DNA from: Prostheceraeus crozeri
Lineage: Eukaryota; Platyhelminthes; Polycladida; Euryleptidae
Assembly (NCBI GenBank): GCA_907163375.1
Contig: CAJQUW010011309.1
Coordinates: forward strand, 185,109 to 249,108
Length of the DNA: 64,000 bases
Reading direction: 5' to 3'
Shown: one piece after another, positions 61,801-64,000 of the stretch
Layout of the letters: the number at the start of each line of letters is the position of its first letter
Numbering within the stretch: position 1 is the first letter of the stretch
Notes under the pieces: model-generated
Databases searched by the model: none
What the model was told of the DNA's origin: nothing
Seen by the model: only the letters and a program-made list of their open reading frames with translations
Program-made: the position numbers and the translations under genes

Positions 61801-64000
61801 GACAGAGTTTGAAAATATGGCCTTATTCAGCGACATTTCAACTTTCAAAACCACACATCGGAGCCACAACTTGCTGCGCATTCTTTGCGGAAAACAGCGC
61901 GAATAGAAGCCAAACTTCAAGCTACGTACACTACCTCACTCTACCTTCCAAGCATAAGTTTCATCAAAATCCCTTGAATACTCTGTCCGACACAGCCTTC
62001 ACAAGTTTGAAAATATGGCCTATTCAGCGACATTTCAAACTTTCAAACACACATCGAGCCACAACTTCTGCGCATCTTTGCGGAAAACGCAATAGAGCCA
62101 AACTTTAAGCGCTACACTACCTCACTCACTTTCAAGCAAAGTTTCATCTAAATTCCATCCAATACTCTGTCCGACACAGCCTTCACAGTTTAGTTAAAAT
62201 ATGGCCATTATTTCAGCGGCATTTCAAACTTTCATAACACACATCGAGCCAAAACAACTTCTGCGCATCTTTGCGGAAAACGCAAATAGAGCAAACTTAA
62301 GCCTCTACCACCTACCTCACTCACCTTCAAGTAAATTGTTTCAATCAAAACTCCATTCAATACCTCTGACCGAGATCACAGCCTTTCACAAGTTGAAAAT
62401 ATGGCCTATTCAGCGACATTTTAACACTTTCAAACACACATTCGAGCCACACACTTATGCGCAGTCTTTGCGGACAAACGCAAATAGAGCCAAACTTAAG
62501 CCGTTACACTACGGACTCACTCACGCTTCAAGCAAAGTTTCATGCAAAATCCATGCAATTTACTCTGTCCGACCACAGCCTCATCACAAGTTTGTAAAAT
62601 ATTGCCTATTCAGTCGGACTATTTCGCAAACTTTCAAACACACATCGAGCCACAACTTCTGCCGCATCTTTTGCGCGAAAACGCAAAATAGAAGCCAAAA
62701 CTTAATGCTCTAGTACGTACCTCACTCACCTTCAAGCAAAGTTTCATCAAAATCCTATCCAATACTCTGTCCTACACAGCCTTCACAAGTTTCGAAAAAT
62801 CTGTCCTATTCAGCGACATGTTCAGAAGAGCTTTCAAGACCACACATCGAGCCGAATTCAACTTCTGCGCATCTTTGCGTGTAAAACGCAACAATAGAGC
62901 CAAACTTAAGCTCTACACTCCTACTCCCCCCACTTCAAGCAACGTTCATCAAAATCATCCAATATCTGTCTACACAGCCTTCACAAGTTTGAAAAAATAT
63001 GGCCTATTCAGCGACATATTAAAACTTTCAAACACACCTCCCCCCCATCATTCATCGAGCCACCAACTTCTGGGCATCTTTGCGGAAAACGCAATAGAGC
63101 CAATTAAGCGGCTACACTAACATCACTCACCTTCAAGCAAAGTTTTCATCAAATAACCATCTTAATACTCTGTCCTAAAGACTTACAAGTTTGAAAATAT
63201 GGCCTATTCAGGCGACATTTTCAAATTTCAAACAACATCGAGCCACAATTCTGGGAATCTTTGCGGAAACGCAATAGAGCCAACTTAAGCTGCCTTACAC
63301 TACCTCACTCACCTTCAAGCATGTTTCATCAAAAATCCATCCATACTCTGTCCGACACAACTTCAAAGTTTGAAAATATGCCGGTGTCAGCGACTTTTCA
63401 AACTTTCATACCACACATCGAGCCGAACTTCTGCGCATCTTTGCGGAAAACGCAATAGAGCCACTTAAGTTACACTACCTCACTCACTCAAGAAAGTTTC
63501 ATCAAAATCATCTATACTCTGTCCGACACAGCATCACAAGTATTGTAAAATATGGCCTATTCAGGACCATTTCAAACTTTAAAAACACAATCGGCCACAA
63601 CTTCTATTGCCGCATCTTTGCGGAAAAGCATTGAGCCAAACTTAAGCTCTACACTACCTCACTCACCTTCAAGTAAAGTTTCATTCAAATCATCCAATAC
63701 TTGTCCTACACAGCCTTCACAAGTTTGGAAATATGGCCTATTCAGCGACATTTTAAACTTTCAACCCACACATCGTAGCACAACTTCTGCGATCTTTGCG
63801 GAAAACGCAATAGAGACCAAACTTAGCGCTACACTAACCTCATCATTCACGCAAAGTTTCATCAAAATCCATCAAATATCTGTCCGACACAGCCTTCACA
63901 AGTTGAAAATATTGCTATTCAGCGACATTTCAAACTTTTTCAAAACACACATCGAGCCACAACTTTGGGCATCTGTTGCGGAAAACGCAATAGAGCCAAA
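58850..64000 (+). repeat. Indel-rich end of the satellite array, probably poorly polished
   Basis: From about 58.85 kb extra and missing single bases accumulate, and the 182-bp spacing drifts. Nearly clean units reappear in patches at 61140-61310, 61460-61615 and 61975-62105. Small indels first appear sporadically from about 54.37 kb. Odd homopolymer-like bursts occur near 61115-61140 and 63035-63050. The pattern suggests raw long-read errors rather than true satellite decay. Confidence 0.6.

Larger units (their letters stand above)
26493..64000 (+). repeat. 182-bp satellite array, about 206 copies, continuing past the window
   Basis: A head-to-tail unit of exactly 182 bp starts at AACACATCGAGCC near 26493 and runs to the last base. 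The consensus can be read from any copy, e.g. 27353-27534. The written strand is A/C-rich: about 55 C against 22 G per unit. Units differ at only a few fixed positions (C/T in CAAG(C/T)AAAG, G/T in GTCC(G/T)ACAC, the word after ATCCAT, and GCTCTAC/GCGCTAC/GCTTTAC). These variants recur in blocks, so the array has higher-order structure. The first two units are diverged (26629-26675). Each unit keeps the dyad TTGCG-GAAAA-CGCAA. It is not coding: the unit length is not a multiple of three and no conserved ATG frame exists. Confidence 0.98.

Noticed and set aside
26493-64000. CRISPR-like repeat array
   Set aside because: There are no spacers: units are contiguous 182-bp copies in a eukaryotic genome. 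This is satellite DNA.
26493-64000. CENP-B box in the satellite
   Set aside because: I looked for TTCG-N4-A-N2-CGGG in the consensus and did not find it.

Overview
This window looks like part of a metazoan, probably marine invertebrate, genome. The evidence is an intron-containing cystathionine beta-synthase (CBS) gene, several kinds of non-LTR retrotransposon, tRNA-derived SINEs, hAT relics, a terminal piece of a Polinton/adintovirus-like element and a very large satellite array. I cannot fix the phylum from the sequence alone.

Layout. Bases 1-3335 are one end of a Polinton/adintovirus-like element. It has six tightly packed minus-strand reading frames, including an adenovirus protein X (pre-Mu)-like core protein, and two copies of the same TATA promoter motif. 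It appears to have inserted into an older CR1/Jockey-type LINE (3336-4364, minus). Bases 4.4-12.5 kb are gene-poor and hold LINE fragments, three tRNA-derived SINE families, two simple inverted repeats and a hAT transposase relic. Six minus-strand exons between 13025 and 24997 encode the PLP-dependent catalytic core of CBS, from the PLP lysine to the end of the core. Their introns carry a LINE relic, a SINE with a clear 13-bp target duplication, a hAT N-terminal fragment, a Penelope/GIY-YIG-like tail and a 62-nt hairpin. The first CBS exons (heme-binding N-terminus) and the C-terminal CBS-domain exons were not found.

Upstream of the CBS exons is a 626-bp MITE-like foldback element (25449-26074) with long terminal inverted repeats and a 9-bp target duplication. 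From about 26493 to the end of the window there is one uninterrupted satellite: a 182-bp unit, roughly 206 copies, with clear higher-order structure from block duplications of 3 to 30 units. From about 58.85 kb the satellite is riddled with single-base indels in a patchy way that looks more like poorly polished long-read assembly than like natural decay.

How it fits together. The only clear host gene is CBS, which makes cystathionine from serine and homocysteine in transsulfuration. The rest is mobile and satellite DNA. If the 5' CBS exons lie beyond 64 kb, the satellite array sits inside a CBS intron. Otherwise the gene is broken or the contig is misjoined here.
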